A stretch of DNA of 6,361 nt, taken from NCBI GenBank assembly GCA_025936955.1, contig JAICSL010000107.1, positions 1-6,361 on the forward strand, written 5' to 3'. A program made the position numbers and the translations under genes. Under the pieces are notes generated by a model. The model was not told the DNA's origin, did no database searches, and worked only from the letters and a program-made list of their open reading frames with translations. Positions 5,877 to 6,361 of the stretch are shown here, piece after piece; the first letter of the stretch is position 1, and each line of letters begins with the position of its first letter. The stretch comes from Nitrososphaeraceae archaeon (GTDB taxonomy: Archaea > Thermoproteota > Nitrososphaeria > Nitrososphaerales > Nitrososphaeraceae).

Positions 5877-6341
5877 TTATTGTTTGTTAGCAACAGGACA
5901 ACCTAATAGGCCATTACTGCCATGTGGCTTGCATGCTACATTGTTACTGGGACCGGATGTAGAGTTGTTGTTGTTTGGTAGAGGCAAAGGACATTTTATG
6001 GCTATACCTCCAGGACCTGTTCTTTCGCCAATAGATCCATCAGGGCATATAGGAGGAGGACTGGGAGGTTTATTGCTAATACATGAATGAAGATCAATGT
6101 CATAATGCATACCGTGAGGACATGGCGGATAAACACAATAGTGTTCGCTAAGTATTTGACCTGTCAGGCAGGTTGGATCTTGGCAAGTACCAAATGGTCC
6201 TGCAATTTGCCCCGGTTCACAGAATACTTGTTCATTCCCCGGTTGAAGACCAAAACTAGATTGTAAGTTCATTGGTATAAAGACCACTCCGATAGTTGAA
6301 AGCAAAAACGATATTGAAAGATTTTGGACTAGTTTATACAT
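5877..6341 (-). CDS. Secreted Cys-rich, Pro/Gly-rich protein
   Basis: A 154-residue protein. I chose the ATG at 6341 rather than the in-frame TTG at 6350 because the signal peptide then starts normally (MYKLVQ). Residues 7-24 form the hydrophobic core, with export cleavage likely near residue 31 (LQSSFG). The mature part has ten cysteines, an even number that could form five disulfides, in spaced short motifs: CEPGQ, CLTGQI, CPHGMHYD, CISN, CPDGS, CKPHG. The middle contains a KPPSPPP linker and a NNNNSTSGPSNN spacer of low complexity. Repeated CxxG-type motifs suggest small repeated Cys-knot-like units. I recall such proteins as common in Nitrososphaerales; the function is unknown, possibly cell-surface or extracellular. 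No frame damage is seen, in contrast to the neighbouring genes. Confidence 0.75.
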   Translation of the reverse strand: MYKLVQNLSISFLLSTIGVVFIPMNLQSSFGLQPGNEQVFCEPGQIAGPFGTCQDPTCLTGQILSEHYCVYPPCPHGMHYDIDLHSCISNKPPSPPPICPDGSIGERTGPGGIAIKCPLPLPNNNNSTSGPSNNVACKPHGSNGLLGCPVANKQ

Positions 6342-6361
6342 AGTTAGCAATAATAATATAC

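Noticed and set aside
5773..6090. Plus-strand 105-residue ORF
   Set aside because: It is the antisense shadow of the secreted Cys-rich gene; its Gly/Leu-rich composition mirrors the Pro/Cys codons of the real gene.
1..6361. CRISPR array, tRNA or rRNA genes
   Set aside because: No regularly spaced repeats and no tRNA or rRNA landmarks were seen on either strand.

Overview
The window is AT-rich DNA whose genes start with TTG or ATG, carry no obvious Shine-Dalgarno sites and in places have TATA-like boxes close upstream. From remembered family resemblance (no search was run), it looks like the genome of a soil ammonia-oxidising archaeon of the Nitrososphaerales, close to Nitrosocosmicus. It reads as an accessory region in decay: three tightly packed protein genes, an IS5-type insertion sequence and a peptidase gene are all present, but most of the longer ones are interrupted.

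Layout. 1-220: promoter region with a small palindrome next to a TATA-like box. 221-3259 (+): a compact same-strand cluster. It holds an unknown 82-residue protein, a small Cys-rich (zinc-ribbon-like) protein, a long charged/coiled-coil gene broken by a +1 shift near 832-859, a second degenerate copy of the zinc-ribbon-like protein, a possible 49-residue ORF, and a gene with a disordered N-terminus and a winged-helix-like domain, broken by a +1 shift near 2642-2659. 3332-3481 (-): a short orphan ORF. About 3505-4651: an IS5-family element whose transposase has two frameshifts and has lost one catalytic Asp (Asp to Tyr). 4684-5671 (-): a heavily decayed, truncated gene for a sedolisin (S53, pro-kumamolisin type) serine-carboxyl peptidase, visible only by joining fragments across all reading frames. 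5877-6341 (-): an intact gene for a secreted Cys-rich protein.

How the parts relate. The 472-3259 genes overlap or abut and probably form one transcript. Putative DNA-binding and zinc-binding proteins in such a cluster suggest a mobile-element or plasmid-derived module, but no replication, defence or other biochemical role can be assigned from sequence alone. The insertion sequence lies between this cluster and the ruined peptidase gene, and its right end is about 70 bp from where the peptidase similarity stops, so the element or a related deletion may have removed the peptidase C-terminus. The secreted Cys-rich gene at the right edge is the only long gene that looks intact.
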